64,000 nt of DNA from Agrococcus beijingensis (lineage in GTDB: Bacteria; Actinomycetota; Actinomycetes; Actinomycetales; Microbacteriaceae), in contig NZ_CP132360.1 in NCBI RefSeq assembly GCF_030758955.1, positions 949,820 to 1,013,819 on the forward strand. The letters are read 5' to 3'. The position numbers and the translations under genes are program-made. A model generated the notes under the pieces. The model searched no databases, had not been told where the DNA came from, and worked only from the letters and a program-made list of their open reading frames with translations. Positions within the stretch are counted from its first letter, which is position 1; every line of letters begins with the position of its first letter. Shown here piece by piece: positions 56,489 to 64,000 of this stretch.

Positions 56489-57385
56489 ATGCACACCAAC
56501 AGGCTCGACGCCCAGCGCCTCACCCACACCTACGGCTCCGGCAGCACCGCGGCCCCCGCCCTCGCCGACGTCTCGCTGACGATCGGCGCCGACGGCCCCG
56601 AGGCCGTCGCGATCATGGGGCCGTCGGGCTCCGGCAAGTCGACGCTGCTGCACGTGCTCGCCGGCATCGTCGCGCCTACCGACGGCCGCGTCGTCTGGCG
56701 CGGGCAGGATCTCGCCACCATGGGCGACGCCCGGCGCACCCGGCTGCGCCGCAGCGACTTCGGCTTCGTCTTCCAGTCGGGGCAGCTGCTGCCCGAGCTG
56801 CCCGCGATCGAGAACGTCGCACTGCCGCTCATGCTCGGCGGCGGCTCGCGCTCGGCGGCCGAGGCGCAGGCCGGCGCCCTGCTGCACCGGCTCGGCCTCG
56901 ACGGCATGCTCGCCCGCCGGCCGGGCGAGCTCTCGGGCGGCCAGGCGCAGCGCGTCGCCATCGCCCGCGCGCTCGTCGGCCAGCCCGGCCTCGTCTTCGC
57001 CGACGAGCCGACCGGCGCGCTCGACCGCGCCACCGGCGACGCGGTGATGGCGCTGCTGATCGGCGCCACCCTCGGCCACGGCGCCTCGCTCGTCGTCGTC
57101 ACGCACGACGCGGAGATCGCCGCCCTGTGCTCGCGCGTCGTGCGCCTGCAGGACGGCCGGATCGTGAGCGACGAGCGGGCAGCCCCGGAGCCCCCTGCGC
57201 AGGCCCCGCACCCGCTCGCGCCCGCGCCCGCGCCCGACGGGCACCCGCACGGTCGGCCGGGCACCGCATCCGCCCCCGCACCGCTGCCCGCGCACCCGTC
57301 GTACGGCGCGGCCCGCAGCGAGGCGGCCGTGCCGAACCCCATCGCCCACCGCGAGCAGCAGGCCTGGATCGAGGCGTCGCGATGA
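56489..57385 (+). CDS. ABC transporter ATP-binding protein (MacB/LolD type)
   Basis: 298 residues. Walker A IMGPSGSGKSTLL, Q-loop FVFQSGQLLPELP, signature LSGGQAQRVAIARAL, Walker B GLVFADEPTGALD and H-loop VVVTHDAEIA are complete. The last 75 residues form a Pro/Ala/His-rich tail not normal for the family. Coupled by ATGA to the permease gene. Confidence 0.92.
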   Translation: MHTNRLDAQRLTHTYGSGSTAAPALADVSLTIGADGPEAVAIMGPSGSGKSTLLHVLAGIVAPTDGRVVWRGQDLATMGDARRTRLRRSDFGFVFQSGQLLPELPAIENVALPLMLGGGSRSAAEAQAGALLHRLGLDGMLARRPGELSGGQAQRVAIARALVGQPGLVFADEPTGALDRATGDAVMALLIGATLGHGASLVVVTHDAEIAALCSRVVRLQDGRIVSDERAAPEPPAQAPHPLAPAPAPDGHPHGRPGTASAPAPLPAHPSYGAARSEAAVPNPIAHREQQAWIEASR

Positions 57386-58689
57386 GCGCCCTGCGACTGT
57401 GGCTGCGGCTCGCCCGCGCCACCGGCCCCCGCGCGACCGACGTGCTCAGCGCGACCGCGTTCGCGTTCGCGACCGCGGCGCTGCTCGCGGTGCTCGGCGG
57501 CGTCAACGCCTTCCGGTTGCGGCTCGAGGGGGGCGTGGTCAACGAGAGCACCGGCACCTTCGTGCTGACCCTCGCCTTCGTGGCCGCCGCGCTGCTGCTG
57601 CCCGCCGTGTGGACGCTCGCGCAGGCCGCCGTGCGGCTCGCGATCGCCCGCCGCGACGATCGGCTCGCGGCGCTGCGGCTGGCCGGCGCCACCCGCGGCC
57701 AGGTGACCGGCTTGGCCGTGCTCGACGCGGTCGCGCAGGCGCTCGCCGGCGTCGTCGTGGGTGCCGCGCTGGCGCTGGCGGTGATCCCGCTGATCGCCCA
57801 GATCGAGTTCCAGGGGATCCCCTTCACCACCGCCGAGCTGCTGCCGCCGCTGTGGGTGTGGGCCGCAGCCGCGGGTGCCGTCGTCGTGATCGCGCTCGGC
57901 GCCGCCCTCGCATCGCTGCAGCGCGTGCACGTCACGCCGCTCGGCGTCGCGCAGCGCGTGAGCGCCAAGCGGCTGTCGCTCTGGCGCATCGCCGTCTTCG
58001 GCGTCGCCGCGCTGGTCTACGTGCTGGTCGTCGTGCTCGACGTGATCCCGGCCGAGACCAGCATCTCGATCGCGCTCGTCTCGGTGGTCGTGCTCGCCTA
58101 CGCGTTCATCGGGCCGCTGGTGATCCAGGGGATCGCCTGGCTGGTCGCCAAGGGCGCCCGGAGCGCGGCCACGCTGCTCGCCGCCCGACGCGTCGTCGAC
58201 GACCCGCGCGGCGCGTTCAACATCGTCGGCGCGATGGCGATCGCCGTGATGGCGGGCGGGTTCGCCTCGCTCGCGCCCGCGACGGTCGGCGGTGGCGACC
58301 AGATGAGCGACGACATGGCCACCGGTGCCGTGCTGACCATCGCCATCGCCGGCGTGCTGGGCGCCGTGCTCGCGGGCATCGCCCAGTCGGCCAAGGTGCT
58401 CGACCAGCGTCGCGAGCACCGGGCCATGCACCGCATGGGCGTCGAGCTGCCGGTGATGCGCGCGGCCATCGTGCGCCAGGTGGCGCTGCCGCTCGTGGTG
58501 GGCGTCGGCGGGGCCGCAGCGGCCGCGCTGCTGCTGATCCTGCCGCTGATCGCGCTCTGGATCGCCACGCCCGGCTCGATCATCGCCTGGGCGCTCACCG
58601 CCGTCGGCGCCGTGGCGGTCACGCTCGGCGCCACCTCGGCCGCGCTGCCGCTCGTGCGGCGGGTCGCGACGGCGTCGGCGCCCGCCTGA
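57382..58689 (+). CDS. FtsX-like ABC transporter permease
   Basis: 435 residues, eight to ten membrane helices. Coupling region RLAALRLAGATRGQVTGLAV after the third helix and a second FtsX half around LDQRREHRAMHRMGVELPVM are typical for MacB-type permeases, but the large extracellular domain is absent. With its ATPase it probably exports or extracts a lipid, peptide or drug. No regulator or two-component system is adjacent. Confidence 0.87.
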   Translation: MSALRLWLRLARATGPRATDVLSATAFAFATAALLAVLGGVNAFRLRLEGGVVNESTGTFVLTLAFVAAALLLPAVWTLAQAAVRLAIARRDDRLAALRLAGATRGQVTGLAVLDAVAQALAGVVVGAALALAVIPLIAQIEFQGIPFTTAELLPPLWVWAAAAGAVVVIALGAALASLQRVHVTPLGVAQRVSAKRLSLWRIAVFGVAALVYVLVVVLDVIPAETSISIALVSVVVLAYAFIGPLVIQGIAWLVAKGARSAATLLAARRVVDDPRGAFNIVGAMAIAVMAGGFASLAPATVGGGDQMSDDMATGAVLTIAIAGVLGAVLAGIAQSAKVLDQRREHRAMHRMGVELPVMRAAIVRQVALPLVVGVGGAAAAALLLILPLIALWIATPGSIIAWALTAVGAVAVTLGATSAALPLVRRVATASAPA

Positions 58690-58717
58690 CCCTGCCCGGC
58701 CGGCCTGCTGGCGCGCC

Positions 58718-59710
58718 TCAGCGGGCCGGCAGCAGCGGCACCACGTCCTCGGAGAACTGCTCCAGGAAGCGACGCTGGTCGCCGCCCGGCCCGTGGAACA
58801 CCAGGTGCGTGAATCCCAGGTCGATGTAGTGGGCGATCGCGCCTGCGACCTGGGACGCATCCGCCCCCACGATCCAGCGCTTCGCGACCTGCTCGATGGG
58901 CAGCTCGTCGGCGAGGCGCTGCATCTCGATCGGGTCGTGCACCGCGTGCTTCTGCTCCTGCGACAGCGACAGCGCCGCCCAGAAGCGGGTGTTCTCGAGC
59001 GCGAGGTCGGCGTCGCGGTCGTACGAGACCTTGATCTCGATCATGCGGTCGACCTCTGCCGAGTCGCGCCCGGCCTTCGCCAGCCCCTCCTCGAGGCTCG
59101 CCACGATCGTGTCGCGGTAGTACTCGTCGCCCTTGCCCGAGGTGCAGATGTGGCCGTCGGCGAAGCGGGCCGCGTAGCGGGTCGTGGCGGGCCCGCCGCC
59201 GGCGACGGAGATGGGGATGGGCCGCTCGGGCCGGTCGTAGATCGTCGCCCCGTGCGTGCGGTAGAAGTCGCCCTCGAACTCGACGCGGTCCCCGCGCCAC
59301 AGCTGCTTGATCAGCCGCACTGCCTCGCGCAGGCGCGCGAACCGCTCCTGCAGCTCGGGGTACTCGACGCCGATGATCTGCTCGTTGAGCGCCTCGCCCG
59401 TGCCGATGCCCAGGATCAGCCGCCCCGGGTGCACCTGCCCGAGCGTCGCGAACTGCTGCGCCACGACCGCCGGCTGGTAGCGCAGGGTCGGCGTGAGCAC
59501 GGAGGTGCCGAGCGTGATCGACGAGGTGCGCTCGAGCGCCATGCCGAGCCAGGCGACCGCGTTCGGCGCGTGGCCGCCCTCGTGCCGCCACGGCTGCAGG
59601 TGGTCGCTGATGAACGCGCTGTCGAGGCCCACCCGCTCGGCGAGCTGCACGAGCTCGAGCAGCTCCGCCGGGGCGAACTGCTCGGCGCTGGCCTTGTATC
59701 CGTACCGCAT
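58718..59710 (-). CDS. fgd: F420-dependent glucose-6-phosphate dehydrogenase
   Basis: 330 residues. The sequence follows mycobacterial FGD closely: [40 protein letters not shown] with the catalytic histidine and tryptophan, [11 protein letters not shown] with the catalytic glutamate, [11 protein letters not shown], and [17 protein letters not shown]. It reduces coenzyme F420 with glucose-6-phosphate, so the organism should make F420. The split-barrel protein at 21.8 kb could use reduced F420. Confidence 0.92.
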   Translation of the reverse strand: MRYGYKASAEQFAPAELLELVQLAERVGLDSAFISDHLQPWRHEGGHAPNAVAWLGMALERTSSITLGTSVLTPTLRYQPAVVAQQFATLGQVHPGRLILGIGTGEALNEQIIGVEYPELQERFARLREAVRLIKQLWRGDRVEFEGDFYRTHGATIYDRPERPIPISVAGGGPATTRYAARFADGHICTSGKGDEYYRDTIVASLEEGLAKAGRDSAEVDRMIEIKVSYDRDADLALENTRFWAALSLSQEQKHAVHDPIEMQRLADELPIEQVAKRWIVGADASQVAGAIAHYIDLGFTHLVFHGPGGDQRRFLEQFSEDVVPLLPAR

Positions 59711-59758
59711 GGCGCCCAGTCAAGCATCCCCCCGGCCGCTGCGCCGATCCGGCGGCGC

Positions 59759-62700
59759 CTATACGGGCAGCTCGAGCATCGCCCGGTCGGGGTGGCCGAA
59801 GCGGTGCGCGGTGATCGAGACGGACTGCTCGCGCAGGAACGGCAGCAGCTCGATGCGGCCCTCGGTCGTGACCGCTCCGTCGTAGACGGCGACGGCCGCG
59901 TTGCCCGCGAGCGCCCCGCGCAGCCGCGCGTCGGTGCCGACGAGGCGGATGCGTCGCACCGGCTCGGTCTCGTGCACGATGCCGAGCGCATCCTCGTCGC
60001 GCACCGGCAGCAGCGCCTCGCCGCTCTGGATGCGGCGGTGGAACTGCGCGTCGGTCTCCTCGACGACCTCGTCGATGCGCAGCTGCGGGATCGCCTGCCG
60101 CGACAGCCGCACGACGCCCGCGGGCACCTCGACCGCGCTGGAGATGCGCACCGCCGAACGGCTGCGCGCAGCTGCGGCGAGCAGCCGCACCAGGTCGACG
60201 ACCGTGCCGTCGTCGGCGACGCGGATCAGCACCTCGGCGGGCCGGTAGCGGAAGACGTTGCGCTCGGCGGCGAGCGGCGGCACGGCGAGGCCCGAGACGT
60301 CCTTCGACACCCCGAACTCCTCCTCCCACCAGCGCGGGTCGCTGTTCGCCCCCGTGCGCACGCGGTCGAAGGCGAGGAAGTCGAGCGACGGCTGCGCGGC
60401 CTCGATGACCGCCGTCACCCGCGGGTCGAGCCCGTGCAGTCGCACCGACTCGCGCGGTCCTCGCTCGATCGGCTCCCAGTCGACGAGCGCCACCAGGGCG
60501 TTGGGGCCGCCGGCCTTCGCGCCCGGGCCGACCTGCGAGCGCTTCCAGCCCCCGATCGGCTGGCGGCGCACCACGGCGCCGGTGATGCCGCGGTTCACGA
60601 AGAGGCTGCCCGCCTGCACCTCGTCGAGCCAGTGCTCTACCTCGTCGGGGTCGAGGGAGTGGATGCCCGCCGTGAGCCCGAGGTCGGTGGCGTTCTGCAC
60701 CTCGATCGCCTCCTCGAGGGTGTCGACCTCGATGAGCGAGAGGTGCGGGCCGAAGAGCTCGGTCAGGTGCGTCGCGGTGCCCGGGAGGACGGCGTCGCGG
60801 ATGCCGGGCGACCAGAGCCGACCCGACGCATCCAGCGCCTTGGGCTCGAGCAGCCACTCCTCGCCGTCCTCGAGCGTGGTGAGGGCGCGCAGCAGCGCGC
60901 CGCGCGCCGGCTCGATGAGCGGGCCGATGTGCGTGCGGGCGTCGAGCGGCGAACCGACCCGCAGCGAGCTCGCCGCGTCGGCCAGCTGCCGGCGGAAGCG
61001 CTCGGAGTCGCCGACCGTGCCCACGAGGATCGCCACCGATGCGGCCGAGCACTGCTGCCCCGCGTGCAGGAACGCGCTGCGCACGATGTCGGCTGCGGCG
61101 AGCTCGAGGTCGGCGGAGGGCGTGACGACGATCGCGTTCTTGCCGCCCGTCCCGCCCAGCAGCGGCAGATCGTCGCGCCAGGTGCTGAACATCTCGGCCG
61201 TCTCGCTCGAGCCCGTGAGGATCACCCTGCCGACGGCGGGGTGGGCGATCAGCTGCTGCGCGACCGGCCCCTCGTCGACGTCGCAGAGCACGAGCACGTC
61301 GCGCGGCACGCCCGCCTCCCACAGCGCCTCGCACAGCACGGCGGCCGAGCGGCGCGCCCGCGGTGCGGGCTTCAGGATCACGGCCGAGCCGGTCGCGAGC
61401 GCCGCGGTGACGCCGCTGCAGGCGATGGCGACGGGGGCGCTCCAGGGCGGCGCGACCACGGTCAGGTGCACCGGTCGCGGGGTGGCGTCGGGCACCTGCT
61501 CGAGCAGGATCGCCTGATCGGCGTGGAGCCGGGCGAAGTCGATCGCCTGCGACACCTCGCCGTCGCCCTCGGCGAGCGTCATGCCGGTCTCGGCCAGCAT
61601 GATCTCGACCAGCCGGCCGCGGTAGACGCCGAGCGCCTCGGCGGCATCGCGCAGCACCGAGGCCCGGTGCTCGGCACCCAGCTCGGCCCACGGAGCGCCG
61701 GCCTGGGCCGCGCGGTCGATGCGGCGCTCGAGGGTCGGCCAGTCGTCGATGCGGTTCATCTCGAGCGTGCGCAGCCCCAGCTGCGTCGCGGCGGCGCGCT
61801 GCACGATCTGGCGCGCCCAGTCGCGGTTGGCGGGCAGCGACGGGTCGGTGTCGGGCTCGTCGGCGAAGCCGGTCGGATGCGTCACGGAGTCGGCGAGGTC
61901 GCCCAGCCGGTTCTGGGTGCGGTTCGGGCGCTGCTCGCCGGCGGCGTCCTCCTCGGCGAGCCGCGCGATCGACGCCAGGAAGCGGTCGCGCTCCCGCTGG
62001 AACACGGCCGGGTCGGCCATGTCGGACAGGCTCGACATGAAGTTCTCGCCGGCCGCGTTCTCCTCGAGCCGGCGGATCAGGTAGCCGACCGCGGCGTCGA
62101 ACTGGTCGGGCTTCACGACCGGCGCGGCGAGCACCAGGTGGGGGAAGACCTCGCGCACGGCGTCGCGGTGCTCGGCGGCCATGCCCAGCAGCATCTCGGC
62201 GTCGACCCGCTGGTGGGTGCCGTGGTCGCGAGCGAGCTCGGCGGCGTAGGCGAGGTCGAAGAGGTTGTGGCTGGCGACGCCCAGCCGCACGGCGAAGGCG
62301 TTCTCGGGCAGCAGCGCCTCGCGCAGCACGCGCTTGAAGCTGGCGTCGCTCGACGCCTTCGAGGCGGCGGTGGCGAGCGGCCAGCCGTGGATGGCCGCGT
62401 CGACCCGCTCCATCGCCAGGTTCGCGCCCTTCATGAGTCGCACCTTGATGCCGGCGCCGCCTTCGGCGCGGCGGTCCTTCGCGAACGCGGCCAGGCGGCG
62501 GTAGGCGGCGAGGGCGTCGGGCAGGTAGGCCTGCAGCGCGATGCCCGCCTCGAGCTTCGCGAGCTCGGGGCGCACGAGCAGGCGCTCGAAGACCGCGATG
62601 GTCAGGTCGAGGTGGCGGTACTCCTCCGTGTCGAGGGTGATGAGCTTCGGCGGGTTCGACTCCGCCGCGAGCCGGTAGAGCGGCAGCAGCCGGTCGACGA

Positions 62701-64000
62701 CCTGGTCGACCGTCTCGTCGAAGGCCCACAGCTGCAGCTGCGGCGCGATCGACGACACCGTGATCGAGACGGAGCCGACGTCGTCGCGCTTGAGCAGCGC
62801 CACGATGCCCTCGAGGCGGCTGGCGGCCTCCTCGTCGCCGAGCACGGCCTCGCCGAGCAGGGTGAGGTCGACGCGCGTGCCGTCCTCGCGCAGCCTGGCG
62901 AGCGGCTTCGCGAGGCGGTTGGGCGACGCGTCGATGACGAGGTGGCCGAACATGTCGCGCATGGCGCGCTTCACGACCGGGATCACGAGCTTCGGCGCCA
63001 CGAGGCCGAGGCCGCCGCCCGCGCTGAGGCCGAGCTTCAGGTACCAGTCGAGGAAGCCGGGCATCTCGCGGCTGAGCGTCTCGACGTTGCGCGCGCTGAC
63101 CTTGGGATCCTCGGGCCGGATCACCTTGTCGACGAAGCCGACGGCGAAGTCGAGCCCCCTCGGATCCTGCAGCAGCCCGGCGAGCCGCTCGGCCGATTTC
63201 TCCTGCTTCGCCTCGCTCGGGCGGGCGAGCCAGCTGCGCACCCGCTCGATGGCGGCGAGGGCGTGCGGGTCGTCGGTGTCGGGCTCGGTGAGCACGACGG
63301 GCGCGACGGGCACCGGTGCGGCCGCTTCGGCCGCGACCGCGATCGGGTTGGGCACCGCCGTGGCGGTCGGGGCGGCGGATGCGCTGGGTCGCTCGGGCGC
63401 ATCGGGCACGGCCGGCGCGGCCGGGGCGGCGGGCGCCGACGCGGTCGGCGCTGCCGGCGCGGGCGGTGCGCCGGGGGCAGGGGGTGCACCCGGAGCCGGC
63501 GGTGCGCCCGGAGCAGGCGGTGCGCCCGGAGCAGGCGTCTCGGGCATGCGCCACGGCTCGGGCGTTCTGGCGGGCAGCCAGTCGGGTGCGGGGGCCGGCG
63601 CCGGTGTCGGTGCGGGAGCCGGCTGGGGACGCGGCTCGGGCTCGGGCACCGGCCGCGGGTCGGGACGCGGCTCTGGCTCAGGCATCGGCCGGGGGTCAGG
63701 CCTCGGCTCGGGTGTCGGCTCGGGCTCGGGAGCCGGCGGCAGCTGCGGCGGCTCCGGCGCGGGCGGCGCCTCGGGCTCCGGCGCGGGCGGCGCCTCGGGC
63801 TCCGGCTGCGGTGCGCGCTCGGGCACCGCAGGCAGCGGGGCGTCCGGCTCGGGCGCGGCAGCGGCCGGCGCGTCCAAGCGTGCCTGCCGGGCTCGACGCT
63901 CCTCCTCGGCACGGGCGGCGACACGGGCCGAGACGGCGGCGGCGAGCCCGCCGATGCGCGGCTGATCCTGCTCAGGCAGCAGCGGCTCGACGGCGGGCGC
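59759..64000 (-). CDS. putA: Bifunctional proline dehydrogenase / P5C dehydrogenase, 5' end outside window
   Basis: The frame is still open at base 64000, so the start is not visible; about 1413 residues are present. After a roughly 190-residue Pro/Glu/Arg/Ala-rich segment (bases about 63300-63880) comes the PRODH barrel (VKRAMRDMFGHLVIDASPNR, VRLMKGANLAMERVDAAIHG) and then the aldehyde dehydrogenase: VILTGSSETAEMFSTW, GGTGGKNAIVVTPSADLELA and the catalytic cysteine in FLHAGQQCSAASVAIL. Converts proline to glutamate in two steps. Confidence 0.9.
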   Translation of the reverse strand, partial: APAVEPLLPEQDQPRIGGLAAAVSARVAARAEEERRARQARLDAPAAAAPEPDAPLPAVPERAPQPEPEAPPAPEPEAPPAPEPPQLPPAPEPEPTPEPRPDPRPMPEPEPRPDPRPVPEPEPRPQPAPAPTPAPAPAPDWLPARTPEPWRMPETPAPGAPPAPGAPPAPGAPPAPGAPPAPAAPTASAPAAPAAPAVPDAPERPSASAAPTATAVPNPIAVAAEAAAPVPVAPVVLTEPDTDDPHALAAIERVRSWLARPSEAKQEKSAERLAGLLQDPRGLDFAVGFVDKVIRPEDPKVSARNVETLSREMPGFLDWYLKLGLSAGGGLGLVAPKLVIPVVKRAMRDMFGHLVIDASPNRLAKPLARLREDGTRVDLTLLGEAVLGDEEAASRLEGIVALLKRDDVGSVSITVSSIAPQLQLWAFDETVDQVVDRLLPLYRLAAESNPPKLITLDTEEYRHLDLTIAVFERLLVRPELAKLEAGIALQAYLPDALAAYRRLAAFAKDRRAEGGAGIKVRLMKGANLAMERVDAAIHGWPLATAASKASSDASFKRVLREALLPENAFAVRLGVASHNLFDLAYAAELARDHGTHQRVDAEMLLGMAAEHRDAVREVFPHLVLAAPVVKPDQFDAAVGYLIRRLEENAAGENFMSSLSDMADPAVFQRERDRFLASIARLAEEDAAGEQRPNRTQNRLGDLADSVTHPTGFADEPDTDPSLPANRDWARQIVQRAAATQLGLRTLEMNRIDDWPTLERRIDRAAQAGAPWAELGAEHRASVLRDAAEALGVYRGRLVEIMLAETGMTLAEGDGEVSQAIDFARLHADQAILLEQVPDATPRPVHLTVVAPPWSAPVAIACSGVTAALATGSAVILKPAPRARRSAAVLCEALWEAGVPRDVLVLCDVDEGPVAQQLIAHPAVGRVILTGSSETAEMFSTWRDDLPLLGGTGGKNAIVVTPSADLELAAADIVRSAFLHAGQQCSAASVAILVGTVGDSERFRRQLADAASSLRVGSPLDARTHIGPLIEPARGALLRALTTLEDGEEWLLEPKALDASGRLWSPGIRDAVLPGTATHLTELFGPHLSLIEVDTLEEAIEVQNATDLGLTAGIHSLDPDEVEHWLDEVQAGSLFVNRGITGAVVRRQPIGGWKRSQVGPGAKAGGPNALVALVDWEPIERGPRESVRLHGLDPRVTAVIEAAQPSLDFLAFDRVRTGANSDPRWWEEEFGVSKDVSGLAVPPLAAERNVFRYRPAEVLIRVADDGTVVDLVRLLAAAARSRSAVRISSAVEVPAGVVRLSRQAIPQLRIDEVVEETDAQFHRRIQSGEALLPVRDEDALGIVHETEPVRRIRLVGTDARLRGALAGNAAVAVYDGAVTTEGRIELLPFLREQSVSITAHRFGHPDRAMLELPV

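Noticed and set aside
58098..63554. 1818-codon minus-strand open frame crossing the ABC permease, FGD and PutA genes
   Set aside because: Arg/Ala-rich translation without domains; it overlaps real genes in other frames and is a composition artefact.

Overview
The window is a very GC-rich, gene-dense stretch of bacterial chromosome with TGA as the dominant stop codon. It contains a 13E12-type HNH/DUF222 endonuclease, an F420-dependent glucose-6-phosphate dehydrogenase, WXG100-like proteins, a Stealth-type phosphotransferase and ECF sigma/zinc anti-sigma pairs. Many genes have a TAnnnT hexamer exactly 6 or 7 bases before the start codon, the leaderless-transcript arrangement common in actinobacteria. 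I infer an actinobacterium of the Microbacteriaceae type (an Agrococcus-like genome would fit). No rRNA, tRNA, CRISPR array or prophage was seen. Both end genes are cut by the window edges.

Layout. 1-9.1 kb holds an S9 peptidase, a VOC protein, a lipid-phosphatase/lipid-kinase pair, a YcaQ-type winged-helix protein, a gamma-family PLP enzyme, a GNAT protein, a frameshifted small gene divergent from a MarR regulator, and an M20 dipeptidase. 9.2-12.2 kb is a heavy-metal module (CmtR-type sensor plus SPC-type P1B ATPase) beside a decayed ECF sigma gene. 12.3-18.3 kb has a RarD-like exporter, an ECF sigma/anti-sigma/lipoprotein set, a DUF2231 membrane protein, a phosphoesterase, a Ser/Thr kinase with an Asn-Gly tail and a cupredoxin lipoprotein. 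18.3-28.9 kb is mostly metabolic genes plus a RES-domain gene, an AGCS symporter, a DsbA-like protein and an SGNH hydrolase. 29-31 kb holds the HNH gene, flanked by two kinds of tandem repeat.

30.9-34.4 kb is a tightly overlapping ATP-grasp / alpha-E / transglutaminase operon on the minus strand. Then come apt, a ribokinase, the Stealth gene, two-domain and single-domain housekeeping genes, and at 40.9-43.6 kb a guanidine hydrolase/ornithine aminotransferase pair divergent from an AsnC regulator, which looks like an arginine-to-glutamate-semialdehyde route. The bifunctional proline dehydrogenase at the right edge could finish that route.

43.7-47.3 kb is a six-gene minus-strand operon with two WXG100-like proteins, a large protein with a helical N-terminus and hydrophobic/glycine-rich segments, a small four-helix membrane protein and two unknowns. 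It looks like an uncharacterised type VII secretion effector/immunity cluster. Next to it, at the 3' end of a NUDIX gene, lies a three-copy 79-bp element made of two hairpins. A diverged copy sits at the 3' end of a GNAT gene at 54.9 kb with compensatory changes in the stems. The rest of the right side carries a FAD monooxygenase, a MazG-like protein, carbonic anhydrase, a MalY/PatB-type lyase, a nucleoside hydrolase, an ABC exporter, FGD and PutA.
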